A stretch of 64,000 nt of DNA from Ashinkailepas kermadecensis (Eukaryota > Arthropoda > Thecostraca > Neolepadidae), in contig JAOTOM010002645.1 of NCBI GenBank assembly GCA_034440615.1, forward strand, positions 1 through 64,000, in the 5' to 3' direction. Position 1 is the stretch's first letter; each line of letters begins with the position of its first letter. Position numbers and translations under genes: made by a program. Positions 22,581 to 34,069 of this stretch are shown here, in pieces. The notes under the pieces were generated by a model. That model saw nothing but the letters and a program-made list of their open reading frames with translations. It had not been told where the DNA came from and ran no database searches.

Positions 22581-23114
22581 GTCCAGTTTGAGTTAATTTA
22601 ATGAAGCTTGTCCCCGAGTTCCTAATGCAGTGTTCTCTGTCAAAGCAACATTTTTACTGTTGCATTGACAAAACCAAATACCCATATGCATAAATAGGTG
22701 TTTCCTTTGTTGCACTCCTGTTTATGGGTGTCTTTTTGTTGCACTCTAATATATGGAGCAACATTTGGCTCTTTCAGAGGTGCGCCCTCTTTAGCTTCGG
22801 TGAGTGAATGGGTATCTATCAGTTTTGGGTAAGCATTTGAAGGGAAATCAAAATACTTGTGTTTGGATGGTCTTGCACCAGCATTACAAAGAGTAACAAG
22901 CATGCATCTCTGCGTTCATGAATGATGTAGGTACCGGTAATCTTTTACGTTCTGCTGTAGCGTTGTTTACACTAGATATGCAACCGAATGTGCCGCATAT
23001 AGGCAATGAATGTCGCAGTGTTTAAATATACAACTGTATATGGATGCAACGTTTTGATGACGTCACAAACAGTCACAGTGATACGACTGCCCATCGGGAA
23101 ACCGGACGGTTTTA
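22581..23114. other. Spacer between TIR and satellite array, no gene
   Basis: The 534 bases show no coding signal. The corresponding right-hand spacer (29422-29595) is shorter and not evidently similar. Confidence 0.5.
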
Positions 23115-24625
23115 CAACATTACATATGATTCAGGGCAGCGTGAAACCACCATGAAACCATCGCAGTGGCTCCAGATCATCAGGGCCTCTTCCAATAGAT
23201 CCAGGGATCAAATTCTGGCGGTATTTCCACATGGGGATGCCAAAAAGTGCATGACGGCAGAAAGTAAAAGAGAAGGTTATACCACATTATGTATATGTCA
23301 GGGCAGCAAGAAACCACCATGAAACCATGGCAGTGAATCCAGATCATCAGAACCACTTCCAATAGATCCAGGGATCATATTCTGGCGGTATTTCCACATG
23401 GGGATGACAAAAAGTGCATGACGGCAGCAAATAAAAGATAAAGTTGTACCATATTATGTATACTTTAGGACAGCGTGAAACCACCATGAAACAATCGAAG
23501 TGCCTCCAAACCATCAGGTCCTCTTCCAATAGATCCAGGGATAATATTCTGACGGCATTTCCAAATGGGGATACCAAAAAGTGTATGCAGGCAGAAAGTA
23601 AAACAGAAGGATATAGCACATTATGTATACGTTAGGACAGCGTAAAACCGCCATGAATCCATCGCAGGCGCTCTAGATCATCAGGACCTCTTCCCATAGA
23701 TCCAGGGATCATATTCTGACTATTTCCACATGGGGATACCAAAAAGTGCATGACGGCAGAAAGTAAAAGAGGAAGTAATACCACATTATGTATATGTTAG
23801 GGCACAAAGAAACCACCATGAAACCTTCGCAGTGGCTCCAGATCATCAGGACCTCTTCCAATGGATCCAGGGTCCATTTTCTGGTGAAACAATCGCAGTG
23901 GCTCCAGATCATCAGGACCTATTCCAAATAGATCCAGGGATCATATTCTGACGGAATTTCCACATGGGATACCATAAAGTGTATGAAGGCAGAAAGTAAA
24001 ACAAAAGGTTATAGCACATTATGTATACGTTATGACAGCGCGAAGCCACCATGGAACAATCGCAGTGGCTCCCGATCATCAGGGCCTCTTCCCATAGATC
24101 CATGAATCATATTCTGGCGGTATTTCCACACGGGGATACCAGAAAGTGCATGACGGCAGAAAGTAAAAGAGAAGGTAATACCCCATTATGCATATGTTAG
24201 GGCGCAAAGAAACCACCATGAAACCTTCGCAGTGGTTCCAGATCATCAGGATCTCTTCCAATATATACAGGGATCGTTTTCTGGCGATATTTCAACATGT
24301 GGATACCAAAAAGTGCATGACGGCAGAAAGTAAACGAGAAGGTTGTACCACATTATGTATACATTAGAACGGCGTGAAACCACGATGAAACAATCGAAGT
24401 GGCTCCAGATCATCAGGGCCTCTTCCAATAGATCCAAGGACCATTTTCTGGCGGTATTTCCACATGGGGATGCCACAAAGTGCATGACGGCAGCAAGTAA
24501 AAGAGGAGGTTATATCATGTATACGTTACGGCAACGATAAACCATCATGAAACCATCGTAGTGGCTCCAGATCAGCAGACTCTCTTCCAATAGATCCCGG
24601 GATCATATTCTGGCGGTAGATAGAT
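23115..24625 (+). repeat. 167-bp satellite array, left arm
   Basis: The core 'ccagatcatcagg' recurs at about 23172, 23339, 23506, 23673, 23838, 23904, 24071, 24238, 24405 and 24567. The spacing is 167 except for one 66-bp partial unit and a shorter last one. Each monomer has 'tcttccaatagatccaggg', 'tctggcggtatttccacatg', 'aagtgcatgacggcagaaag' and 'cattatgtata'. Short open frames in the monomers are repeat shadows. Confidence 0.95.
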
Positions 24626-24637
24626 AGTGATACTAAA

Positions 24638-24642
<5 letters not shown>

Positions 24643-24684
<42 letters not shown>
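24643..24684. repeat. (TA)n microsatellite
   Basis: About 20 TA units at the inner end of the left satellite array. Confidence 0.95.
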
Positions 24685-24689
<5 letters not shown>

Positions 24690-24690
<1 letters not shown>

Positions 24691-25734
24691 TGAATGCGAC
24701 GGTGTCCACCGCATTCATCTTCTTCATATTCAAACTTTCTAGTCACTGAACGAACGCATTGTCTGTGATGATCAGTAAGATGACATAAAATATCTACAAG
24801 CGTTGCAATTATTAATACGGCTGGTATAATGTAAATGGTGTGGGAAGTCAGCATCGATGTGGAGCAAATCATGATTTGACGTTATGTTACTTTGTCGACG
24901 TTTCAACCAGCCTTGACCATCTTCAGGGTAACACAGTACGAATCACGTAGATGCAATGCTAGCATAAATGTTATGTGATGATATATCCAGTTTAAATTAC
25001 AGCACTTCCCATTCTTTCTGGAGGTACGCTTCAAATCAAAAGGAAACGCGTATTAATATGTGGTGAAATAGGCTCATCAGACATGCAATGGTCAGAATAC
25101 AAGGTACACAAAACAAAATGCAATGTAGCCATGCGCAGAGCACACCGCAAGCATGAAGAACACTCATGCACATATGCGTGCGGTAGGTGTGTAACACGAC
25201 TGGACACGAATACACACGAAGAAGGGATTAAAAGATAAAAAGGTAATAAACAAGAATAAAACACGAATAAGGGCCCACCATCTAACAGCCAAGCAAACAT
25301 AGATATCACGTTCCACTTTACGGCAATGGAAAGAGCAACAGCACAGCAACCGCAGCTACAGCAAGAAGCGTGCCCGCGTGCCGGCATTGTTAGCTTTCCA
25401 GAGCTCGGCAACCCTGGCCGTCGTCCCGTGGGAAACAGATATGCTGCGCAGTGGCGGATGCGGAGCACGAATATACTGTTCAGACCTATTTGTATTCGAT
25501 TTCACGGTTAGCTTAAAATGTTCATTGCACTGTGTTACTCACGCAATATTTGCATTTTTCCACCTGCAATATGCCGCCTAGTCATACGCTGGTGACGCCA
25601 TTGATCAGCTGTCTGGGAAAGGAACGAAGAAATCGCAGGGTCTGTGGCGCGTCTAAGTCGCCGGTTCGCGCCACGAAGCCGTAAGGGTGCCGCGAATGGG
25701 AATGTGAGTCTAGGAGAAATGTAGCTAAGGACAA
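24690..25734. other. Central segment, possible Penelope-like remnant at 24870-24960
   Basis: On the minus strand, around 24950-24876, 'accctgaagatggtcaagg' is followed by 'ggttgaaacgtcgac'. This CTGAAGATGG...GAAACGTCG pattern is common in Penelope-like elements. A minus-strand frame at 25031-25468 has no domain. Nothing else was recognised. Confidence 0.35.
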
Positions 25735-27010
25735 ATGTACGTATGGCAGATATACGTAAGCAAATGTACGTACGCACAAAAGTACGCTTGGCAGATGTAC
25801 GTAAGCGCAGACGTACGAAAGCGAAAAAGTACACATTTAAAATGTACGTATGGCAGATGTACGTCAGAGCAAATGCGCGTATGGCAAAGGTACATAAGCA
25901 AATGTACCTAAGCGCAAATGCATGTAAGCGCAAATGTACGTATGCGCAAATGTACGTATGCGTAAATGTACGTAAGTGAAAATGTACGCAAGCGCAAATG
26001 TATGTAAGCACAAAAGTACGTAAGCGCAAATATACGTAAGGGCATATGTACGTATGCGCAAATGTACGTAAGAGCAATTGTACGTAAGCGCAAAAGTGCA
26101 TAAGCGCAAAAGTGCGCCAGCGCAAAAGTACGTAAGCGCAAAATTACGCAAGCACAAATGTACGTAAGCGCAAATGTACGTATGCGCAAATGTATGTAAG
26201 TGAAAATGTACGTAAGCGCAAATGTATGTAAGCGTAAAAGTACGTAAGCGCAAATATACGTAATGGCATATGTACATATGCGCAAATGTACGTAAGCACA
26301 AATGTACGTAAGCGCAAAAGTACGTAAGCTCAAATGCATGTATGCGCAAACGCACGTAACCGGAAATACGAACACATAGCAAATATACATAAGTGTGAAG
26401 GTACGTAAGCGCAAATGTACTTAAACGCAAAAGTACGTGAGAGCAAATGTGTGTAAATGCAAAGTTACGTAACCCAAATGTAAATGTACGTACGACAGAT
26501 GTACGTAAGCAAATGTACGTAACCAAATGTACGCGTTTCAAATATACGGGTTTCAAATGTACGTGTTTCAAAAGTACGTGCTTCAAAAGAACGTGCTTCA
26601 AACATACGTGTTTCAAATGTGCATGCATGTGTGCATAAACATGTGTATGTGTGCATCAAAGGTGCAAATCCATGTAAACAAATGTACATGTGCAGAATAG
26701 TAAGTATGGTAAATGTACGTAAGCACAGATATGCCTTAGCACAAAAGTACGTATAACAAATGTACTCATGGTAAATGCACGTAAGAGGAAGTGTACATTA
26801 GAGAAAATGCACGTATGGCACATGCACCTAACCAAATGTACGTAAACGCAAAGGTAAATATGCGTAAAAGTGCTTACATTGGATCATAAGTAGATTTACG
26901 TTTACATGCATTTGCGTTTACATACTTTGCGTTCACGTACATTTTCGCTTCGTACATTTGCTTACATATATTTGTGTACGTACATCTTCCATACGTACTT
27001 TTGCTTTATG
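25735..27010. repeat. 16-bp tandem array with orientation switch
   Basis: From 25735 to about 26870 the plus strand carries dozens of variants of 'caaatgtacgtaagcg'. A local sub-block at 26515-26625 has a 15-bp variant 'gtttcaaatgtacgt'. From about 26885 to 27010 the units appear reversed ('cgtttacatgcatttgcg' and similar), so the end of the array can pair with its body. A 254-codon minus-strand frame stays open because three 16-bp units make 16 codons (YICAYVHLRLRTFALT-like); it is not a gene. Confidence 0.93.
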
Positions 27011-28264
27011 TCCGGTTACCGGAAATGTATATTTCACTGCCAGAACTGGTTACCCATAATTAAACTGTAACCTGCCTCTAGTGATTGCCTGTGCAGTTCG
27101 CGTGCATTACGAGTTGGTTCTGATATACTCACGCGGTGTCTGAATATCATTTATATCTCGGGATAGATAGCTCTTGCTGTGCGAAGTAACTGCTTTTTAT
27201 ATCTGAACGACCACCAGGCCAGATCATCTTTCCGATCTTTCAAGGGAAAAATTACTCATGTTTGACTGAGTATATGTGCACACATCTAAAGCACCTCGGT
27301 TTAATCAGTTCAGCAGTTCTGCACAATGCAGTCACACGTTAAGTCTTGTTATACGTCATGCGATAAAGTGAAAAGCCCCGATCTATTTTCGTATAGATTC
27401 TATTCGTATACATTCTATTTTGCGGTTGAAAATTGATGCTGAAGTTTATGTTTTTCCTCTCTTACTTTTGTCTCGTAGTTATAGTGTTGGAGCCTATTTG
27501 TATTGTTCGCTAAATATGTGGCGTAATCCAGTAACATGTTGGCACCACACATAGGGCTATATTCTGACCATAATGTTCGATGTTTCGGCTTTCATGTATG
27601 GAGTGATAACCGTAGACAAGCTAACGCATGTCCGCTAGATCGTTTTAAATATGGTGCCACACGGCTCAGGGTAGGTTTGTTAAGGGTGGATTGGGTTAAA
27701 TAGTGCATGCACTAACGTATCCTGGTGAATAATGCAGAATTGTTAAATGTGTTCAAGGGCGGCTGCAAGGAGCATGGTAAGATAGAGCAGGGACATTTAA
27801 TGTGACCTCTTTGAAGGTAAAAAAGGTATTGCCTATATTGTACTATGTGCCCATATGTCAGAGCGATTAAGCTGTCATGAACGGCATTTCGTCAGAATCA
27901 CAAACATACAAAATTCTCCTTCTTATCACTAAAACAGCACGTGGTTAATCTTGCCTGGCACCAGGCAACCGCCAAACGAAACCAATGAAGTTCTGCGCTG
28001 CTATAGACATAACATGTGGCTTGGATACACGACACTGCCATTTGCAGGTTACATTGCCACAAAACCACAACAAAAACCACGATGCTACATTGCTGTTCAG
28101 GGCTGGGTTCCTATCCCTAATACCGATCGACTCATATATTTTTATGTCGGCATGGTCCCTCGTCTTTTGTAAAACTTGTTTTAAGATTGCGACGCTTAAA
28201 ATCTATATAACCTTATGTGCGAATATTTCCTATTTCCTATCTACATAACCTTCCTTATATGCAC
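27011..28264. other. Central segment of inverted element, no gene
   Basis: AT-rich with short frames only. Confidence 0.5.
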
Positions 28265-29421
28265 CTTATACCCGTATAACCTTAACTTTTATGTGCTGCC
28301 GTCATGCACTTTGTGGCATCCCCATGTGAAAATATCGTCAGAAAATGATCCCTGGATCTATGGGAAGAGGTCCTGATGATCTGGAGCCACTGCGATAGTT
28401 TCATGGTGGCTTCTCGCTGCCCGAACGTATACATAATGTGGTATACCCTTCTCTTTCACTTCCTGCCGTCATGCACATTTTGGTATCTCCAAGTGGAAAT
28501 GCCGCCAGAATATGATACCTGGATCTATGGAAAGCGACCCTGATGATCTGGAGGATCTGCGATTTTTTCATGGAGTTTTCAAGCTGTGCTAACGTATACA
28601 TAATGTGATATAACCTTCTCCTTTACTTTCTGCCGTCATGCACTTTTTTGGTATCCCCATGTGGAAATACCGCCAGAATACGATCCCCGGATCGATTGGA
28701 AGAGGCCCTGATGATCTGAAGCCACTGCAATGGTTTCATGGTGGGTTCTTTGTGTCCTAACGTATGCATTATGTGGAACCTTCTCTTACTTTCTGCCGTC
28801 ATGCACTTTTTGTTATCCCATGTGGAAATACCGCCAGAATATGATACCTGGATCTATGGGATCCTGATGTCCTGATGATCTGGAGCCACTGCGATTGCTT
28901 CATGGTAGTTTCACGCTGTCCTAACCTATGCATAATGTGATATAACCATCTCTTTTACTTGCTGCCGTCATGCACTTTTTGGCATCCCCCATGTGGAAAT
29001 ACCGCCAGAATGTGATCCCTGGATCTATGGGAATAGATCCTGATGATAATGAAGCCACTGCGATGGTTTCATGGTGGTTTCTTGCTGCCCTAACATATAC
29101 ATATTGTGGTATAACCTTCTCTTTTACTTTCTGCCGTCATGCACTTTTTGTATCCCATGTGGAAATACCGCCAGAATATGATCCCTGGATCTATTGGAAG
29201 TGGTTCTGATGATCTGGATTCACTGCAATAATTTCATGGTGGATTCGTGCTGCCCTGACATATACGTAATGTGGTATAACCTTCTCTTTTACTGTCTGTC
29301 GTCATGCACTTTTTTGGCATCCCCATGTGGAAATACCACCAGAATATTATCCCTGGATCTATTGGAAGTGGTTCTGTTGATCTGGATTCACCGCAATGGT
29401 TTCATGGTGGTTTCTTGCTGT
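28265..29421 (-). repeat. 167-bp satellite array, right arm (reversed)
   Basis: The reverse core 'gatgatctgg' (or a close variant) occurs at about 28375, 28542, 28710, 28874, 29042, 29208 and 29376, giving spacings of 164-168. The monomer is the one in the left array, in opposite orientation. Confidence 0.95.
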
Positions 29422-29595
29422 ATTGTGCTTCGAAATATTTGAACGAATTTGTGAGCCAAATGAGCTCTTTTCGGAGGAATAAGCACCCCTTTGAGACGAA
29501 AAGCGGTCCCCTCAGTATTATCGAGCGCAGCCCCTGCATCCGCTCAACGAATTTTTCCACCGAAGGCGACCCTCTAAGAAAATGTGCTCGTCCCC

Positions 29596-30012
29596 TGGAG
29601 AAATTGGAGAAAATTTGAAGAAATCACCAGACCACATTTGGTAGCACATTTACCAGGTACCATGCGCCAATAACCGCACACTCCTACTACCTGTTGACAG
29701 AAGACGGAGACACATCCGCAAGACTTCGCCGCCAGGGTTTCGCTGGCTCCTCTAGCGGACAACTGACGAACTATTTTTGTACTTTATGATCCTTGGACCT
29801 AAATGAACTTTTTACGTTATGAACGCTCCCTCTGAAGCTAGTTTTGTACGTTGTGATCGTTGTACGTTATGAACTTTGTATATTGTGAACGCGCCCTATC
29901 CAATGCATTTTGGACTTTATTTATATTTTGTTTACGTTATGATCCTTGGACGTTGTGAGCTTTGTACGTTATGAACTTTGGTAGTAAATTAACCTTGTAC
30001 GTTATGAATGCT
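29596..30012 (-). repeat. Terminal inverted repeat, right arm
   Basis: Reverse complement of 22155-22580 with roughly 85-90 percent identity by eye, including the series of short ACGTTATGAAC-type motifs near the outer end. Confidence 0.88.
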
Positions 30013-30607
30013 CCCCGATACGACGCGCTAAGCTGCTGGACCAGCGTCTATATGCCGATGGTTGACAGACGGCCCCTCGTGATTTTCGCCGGTCCTCTTG
30101 ACCGGCGAAAGGTTATGTGCTATGGTCGCCGGTCAGTGATGTGCAGAGGCCCCCAGGGCTCAAGAGCCGTTGATGAGGAGTTGTCAACGAGGGTGGACTG
30201 TCACGCTTCTCTAGGCAGAATCACTGAGTTCAAGTCGGCAGCCGGGAACGCACCGATTGCCGCTCGTTGCTCGTTGCCAAAGTGCAGTTAATGGAAAGCA
30301 GTTAGCAGCAGTTCTTTTGAACCAAGTATTCACGGTCCAGACGAGGTCTCTGTAGAAAGCACAAGCCACAGAAGCCTGGGGCTCCTAGGTGGAGAACAAC
30401 TTCTCTACAGTCGTACTCATACTGGACGATTTACGCCGAAACCCAAGAATTATGGATACCACGGAGAGCAAACTTGGCAATAGTTTACTGTGATCAGTGA
30501 ACACCTTTTGTATCTGCACGGTAAACGCATCTTGATTGCCTGGACTCCACAGCCAAAGCTGGTTTCTACCTCCGGACGTGCCAACATTTGTTCAAAGTCG
30601 CGTGTCA
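30013..30607. other. No recognisable gene
   Basis: Short frames only; 'gtcaacgagggtggactgtc' and neighbours show no motif. Confidence 0.45.
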
Positions 30608-31537
30608 TTAACACGCGCCCTGGAGGGCCTCTGAGAATTACGCGCACTGGAGGGGGGGGGGGGCGGATTCCGCCCCCCTAAGATCTCGGCTCCAATAAAG
30701 CTGGAGGAACGAAATTCGCAGGGTCGATGGGCACGGTAGTGAACTCTATTGTGTGCAATTTTTGTGACCTTAGGTCAATATCTTCAAGGTCAAATGAGGT
30801 CAGATTGGCAAACATTTTCCGGTTTTGCGTGGGTTGGCTTGTCATCGTTATGGATCGCTGTGATTGTGTTTAAGTGCTAAAAAATGGGCATCAATGATGT
30901 TTTGGACATTACTAATGATGCAATGCAGATGATGGACCCAACATTTGACCTCAGGTCACCTATATAGCACCACTTTATCAGGTCAGTTACCTGTTCCAGT
31001 TACCGGAACCGGCCGCCCGCCCGACTGCTCCGTCGGGCAGCTCGGAGCAATCGGCTTCGTGAAGAAGGGAGTGAAGTACATGAATAAAGTATGGAAACGC
31101 AATGACAAACAGTACAAATGACAACCAGTAGTGCATTTATGGCAACATTCCAGTTGATCAAGTTTGGTTCCATTAACCTGTCATGAACTTGACCTGACTT
31201 GACCTTGGTGACCTAACATGACCTGGAAACTATACAGCATATCAATATGCATCAAACAAGTCCCTAGTGTTGCCTAGAACACTTCCCTTTTGTCAGTATA
31301 CTGGGAGCGCATCGGCGCCGATTTTTGTGGTCTGGCGCTATAACATTTTTTGAGTTTAGCGGCCCCTAACTTGAAAAATTTTCGGGCGATTTCCATTTTT
31401 CTTCCTTTAAATGACACGCTGTTCATTTTGAAACAGGTACACCGAACATCGCGTATATCGACCGGTAAAATCTGCAGTTATTTGCGAAAAACCGGAGGGG
31501 TGGGCGGATTTCGCCCCCCCTCCAGTGCTTGTGTTAA
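30608..31537. mobile_element. piggyBac-like non-autonomous element P, copy 1
   Basis: The unit is bounded by TTAA at 30608-30611 and 31534-31537. The inner ends CACGCGCCCTGGAGG and (complement) CACAAGCACTGGAGG form a terminal inverted repeat followed by a G-rich run. TTAA duplication with short inverted ends is the hallmark of piggyBac. A second copy in the same orientation is at 42393-43365. No transposase is encoded. It carries several AGGTCA/TGACCT motifs (30765-30777, 30784-30802, 30946-30958, 31190-31224). Confidence 0.78.
31190..31224. promoter_or_regulatory. Four TGACCT half-sites at 9-10-bp spacing
   Basis: TGACCT starts at 31190, 31200, 31209 and 31219. TGACCT is the complement of AGGTCA, the half-site of many nuclear receptors. 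Spacing close to one helical turn would place them on the same DNA face. No target gene is evident, so regulatory function is inference. Confidence 0.35.
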
Positions 31538-31832
31538 GGTGGCGTGGTACGGCGACATAATATTATATCGTGATAGCTCGTACCGGCTGGACCGACACCG
31601 AATAAATTCCGCCAACAAACATTTGCTTTCAACAACACAAAAATGCGTACTTCAAAAAGAACATTGTTGTGAAATTTGCTAGAAGTCAAAATTGAAAGGC
31701 TAGGTCGAATGTGGCGGCGGGGGGGGGGGGCGAGTGATTCTTAGAGGCGTGCCGAACCATAGAGGTCATTTGCGCTGCCTATAAAGCGAGTGTGTTTTGC
31801 AAGCAAGGCTAAGAGGCAAGTGTACATTTATG
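31538..31832. other. Short spacer between P elements
   Basis: Contains a poly-G run at about 31719-31730; no gene. Confidence 0.5.
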
Positions 31833-31935
31833 TTAACACGCACACTGGAGGGTGGGGTGGGGGGGGGGGCGGGGCGAAATCAGCCCACCCCTGCGGTTTT
31901 TCGTACATAACTCCAGATTTTACTGGTCGATTGAC
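31833..31935 (-). mobile_element. piggyBac-like element P, terminal fragment, inverted
   Basis: TTAACACGCACACTGGAGG followed by a G-run, 'gcgaaatcagcccacccct' and 'gattttactggtcgat' is the reverse complement of the right end of P copy 1 (31440-31537). Only about 100 bp remains. Confidence 0.75.
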
Positions 31936-32360
31936 TTTTCTACTCCCATTTTACTGGTCGACTGGTCTTGACTCAAATTGACTATTCTACGTCCGATGGC
32001 TCATCCTTCAGTCGCTTTACGTCATGTTATGTTTTAAAAACACGTCGGCTCATCTACGTCTGACGGTGCCGCTAGGTAACCATTTATTTAGAATGGGAAG
32101 CGAATCGGCTGATGTACGCCCGGTGCCATTCGGGGATGACTACGTTAATCCTACGAGTACTTCGCCGGCATGCATTGTGTGTTGGAGTGAGTGTTTGTGG
32201 TGTGGTGTCTACAATGTTCCTGCTAGTTTTGTGGCGTACAGATATTCAAACAGCAATTGAAGAAGTTCTGGGTGCTTATCACCCAGAAGCGATGGAAGCG
32301 ACAGGGTGATGCCCTCTTTTCGGCAGAAGGCCTTAAGTGGTTGTCTTTGAGCATTACAGC
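31936..32360. other. No recognisable gene
   Basis: Short frames (32024-32309) without motifs. Confidence 0.45.
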
Positions 32361-33401
32361 TACTCTAATTGTAGGCCCATCTCATTGGTTCCGGTTATCG
32401 CCAAAATCACAGAGACGGTAGTGCAGAAACAACTCTATCACTATCTGAACTCAAACCACCTACTGGCCAAAACTCAGTACGGCTTCAGACCACGCCACTC
32501 TACGGAAACCGCTCTCATCTCAGTCACGGACAAAATACTAGCAGCAATGGGCCGTTCGGAAGTAGCTCTCCTTTGCATTCTGGACCTCAATAAATGCTTC
32601 GACGTAATAGATCACACCAAACTACTCACTAAACTAGAACTCCATGGAATCGATACTGACTGGTTTAGGACATATCTGGGAGGTCACACGCAGGCTGTTA
32701 GCATCTCAGATCAACGCGGAAACAGGCATCTCTCCTCCTTTCTCCCAAACAACATAGGTGCTTTTCAAGGCTCATCACTAGGTCCACTCCTCTATTGCAT
32801 CTTTTCAAACGACCTCAGTTTGCACGTCCCGGTAGCACACGTCACTCAGTTCGCAGACGACACCCAGGTCCTCATCTCCGGTCGCAAATCTGATCTCCAA
32901 AATCTGACAAATCAGATGGAGACATGTCTGAACCAACTTTACGACTACTTCCTGGAAAACGGTTTGAAGGTAAACCCGACCAAAACTCAACTTCTCACGT
33001 TCGGATCGCGTCAAAATCTTCGCAATACTACCCCGATACGAGTGTGCTTTAGGGACGCCGTGATAGATGAGAGTCATTCGTGTAGGAACCTAGGGGTGAC
33101 ATTTGATCGCCACATGTCGTGGGATTCCCATGTAGCTGTTGTGGTCCTCAAGTGCACTGGATTCCTTCTGGCCCTGAGCCATCTGCGTCACCATCTGCCA
33201 ACCAGTACCCTCCTCACTATAGTCAATAGCCTAGTTATATCCAATATCCGCTACTCAAGATCATTAACTTCGCCACTAGAGTCGTGTCAGGTCTACGGAA
33301 ATTTGATCATATTTCTGATGCCCGTAACGAGTTGGGTCTCCTCACTGCAGCGGATTTGCATCCATTTCACAGCCTTACTTTGCTCCACAAGATCATTCTG
33401 A
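32361..33401 (+). pseudogene. Reverse transcriptase of LINE copy A (first frame)
   Basis: RT motifs in order are CRPISLVPVIAK, GFRPRHSTETAL, LDLNKCFDVIDHTKLL (motif A aspartate), GSSLGPLLYCIFSND, and FADDTQVLIS (motif C with both catalytic aspartates). KTQLLTFGSR and LGVTFDRHMSWDSH follow. All RT-core residues look intact. Near 33253 a deletion of about 56 bp relative to copy B removes CISVYGNGSAAN and shifts the frame, after which the remaining residues are meaningless. The 5' end is truncated, so no initiation codon belongs to the element. Confidence 0.88.
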
Positions 33402-33625
33402 CGGGTGAGCCAACGCACATTGCCGGTCAAATCTCTGCAAACTCTACCCTGCGAAACCGTCATACGCGTGCAGACGACCAACTGCACCTGTCAGCCATAC
33501 ACAGAGAGGCGGGCCGCAGGAGATTTCTCTACTCGTCTGTCTTCCACTTATCTCCACGAGCAACACTAGTAACACAAAAACAAACTTACAAAATGGATTT
33601 GTGTACACCACGAACTCCCATTTAG
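33284..33625 (+). pseudogene. C-terminal part of LINE copy A ORF (second frame)
   Basis: After the frameshift the frame continues as GLRKFDHISDARNELGLL, then HKIILTGEPTHIAGQI and REAGRRRFLYSSVFH, matching copy B. It then breaks into the internal duplication. Confidence 0.82.
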
Positions 33626-33873
33626 GTCATCGCTTTTATATGACTTCTATAAACTACTCGTTTATAACTCGTGTTGCAAGCACGTTGAAACAGAAACATT
33701 GAAGCTGTCTAATTTCAAGAAGCATGTACAAGCTTATCTCCACGAGCAACACTAGTAACACAAAAACAAACTTACAAAATGGATTTGTGTACACCATGAA
33801 CTCCCATTTAGGTCATCGCTTTTATATGACTTCTATAAACTACTCGTTTATAACTCGTGTTGCAAGCACGGTG
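33548..33873 (+). repeat. Internal ~186-bp tandem duplication in LINE copy A
   Basis: A ~140-bp block starting 'tctccacgagcaacactag' and ending 'gttgcaagcacg' occurs at about 33548-33690 and again at 33734-33873, nearly identical. It corresponds to the last codons and the start of the 3' UTR of copy B. Confidence 0.88.
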
Positions 33874-34069
33874 TGTGTAGTGCAGATAGTGATATGGGTA
33901 TTGTATTATGTTGGTGTATGAATGTTGTTCCGCATCTGCTCCCACTATTGACCACAAATCTATCCTTTCTTTGTAAATGTCTGTGAGCTATACCCAGACT
34001 TTCCATAACAGCCACTATAGGTGGAGGGCATGTATCGTGAAATAAATAAATAAATAAATACTACAGTAT

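Larger units (their letters stand above)
22155..30012. mobile_element. Giant inverted element: TIR, satellite array, centre, reversed satellite array, TIR
   Basis: The ~425-bp segment at 22155-22580 is repeated in reverse complement at 29596-30012. Just inside each arm lies a tandem array of the same 167-bp satellite, plus orientation on the left (23115-24625) and minus on the right (28265-29421). The centre holds a (TA)n tract, a Penelope-like motif and a 16-bp tandem array. No transposase or other credible protein is encoded, so it would be non-autonomous. The exact outer ends and target duplication are not determined: similarity fades at 'gcgtacagggttcat' on the left and its mirror on the right. 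Confidence 0.75.
32361..34060 (+). mobile_element. CR1/L2-like LINE, copy A, 5'-truncated
   Basis: It begins inside the RT domain at CRPISLVPVIAK, without endonuclease. The RT and C-terminal regions follow, and the copy ends with '...gcatgtatcgtg' and an (AATA)n tail at 34040-34060. A second copy (B) lies on the minus strand at 36505-42284. Nucleotide similarity between A and B is high, suggesting fairly recent activity of the family. Confidence 0.9.

Noticed and set aside
25864..26628. 254-codon minus-strand frame with YICAYVHLRLRTFALT-like repeats
   Set aside because: Follows directly from a 16-bp tandem repeat lacking stops in that frame; unit variants do not preserve residues.
22155..29421. 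CRISPR-like array
   Set aside because: Units are contiguous 167-bp satellites with no spacers, and the DNA is eukaryotic.
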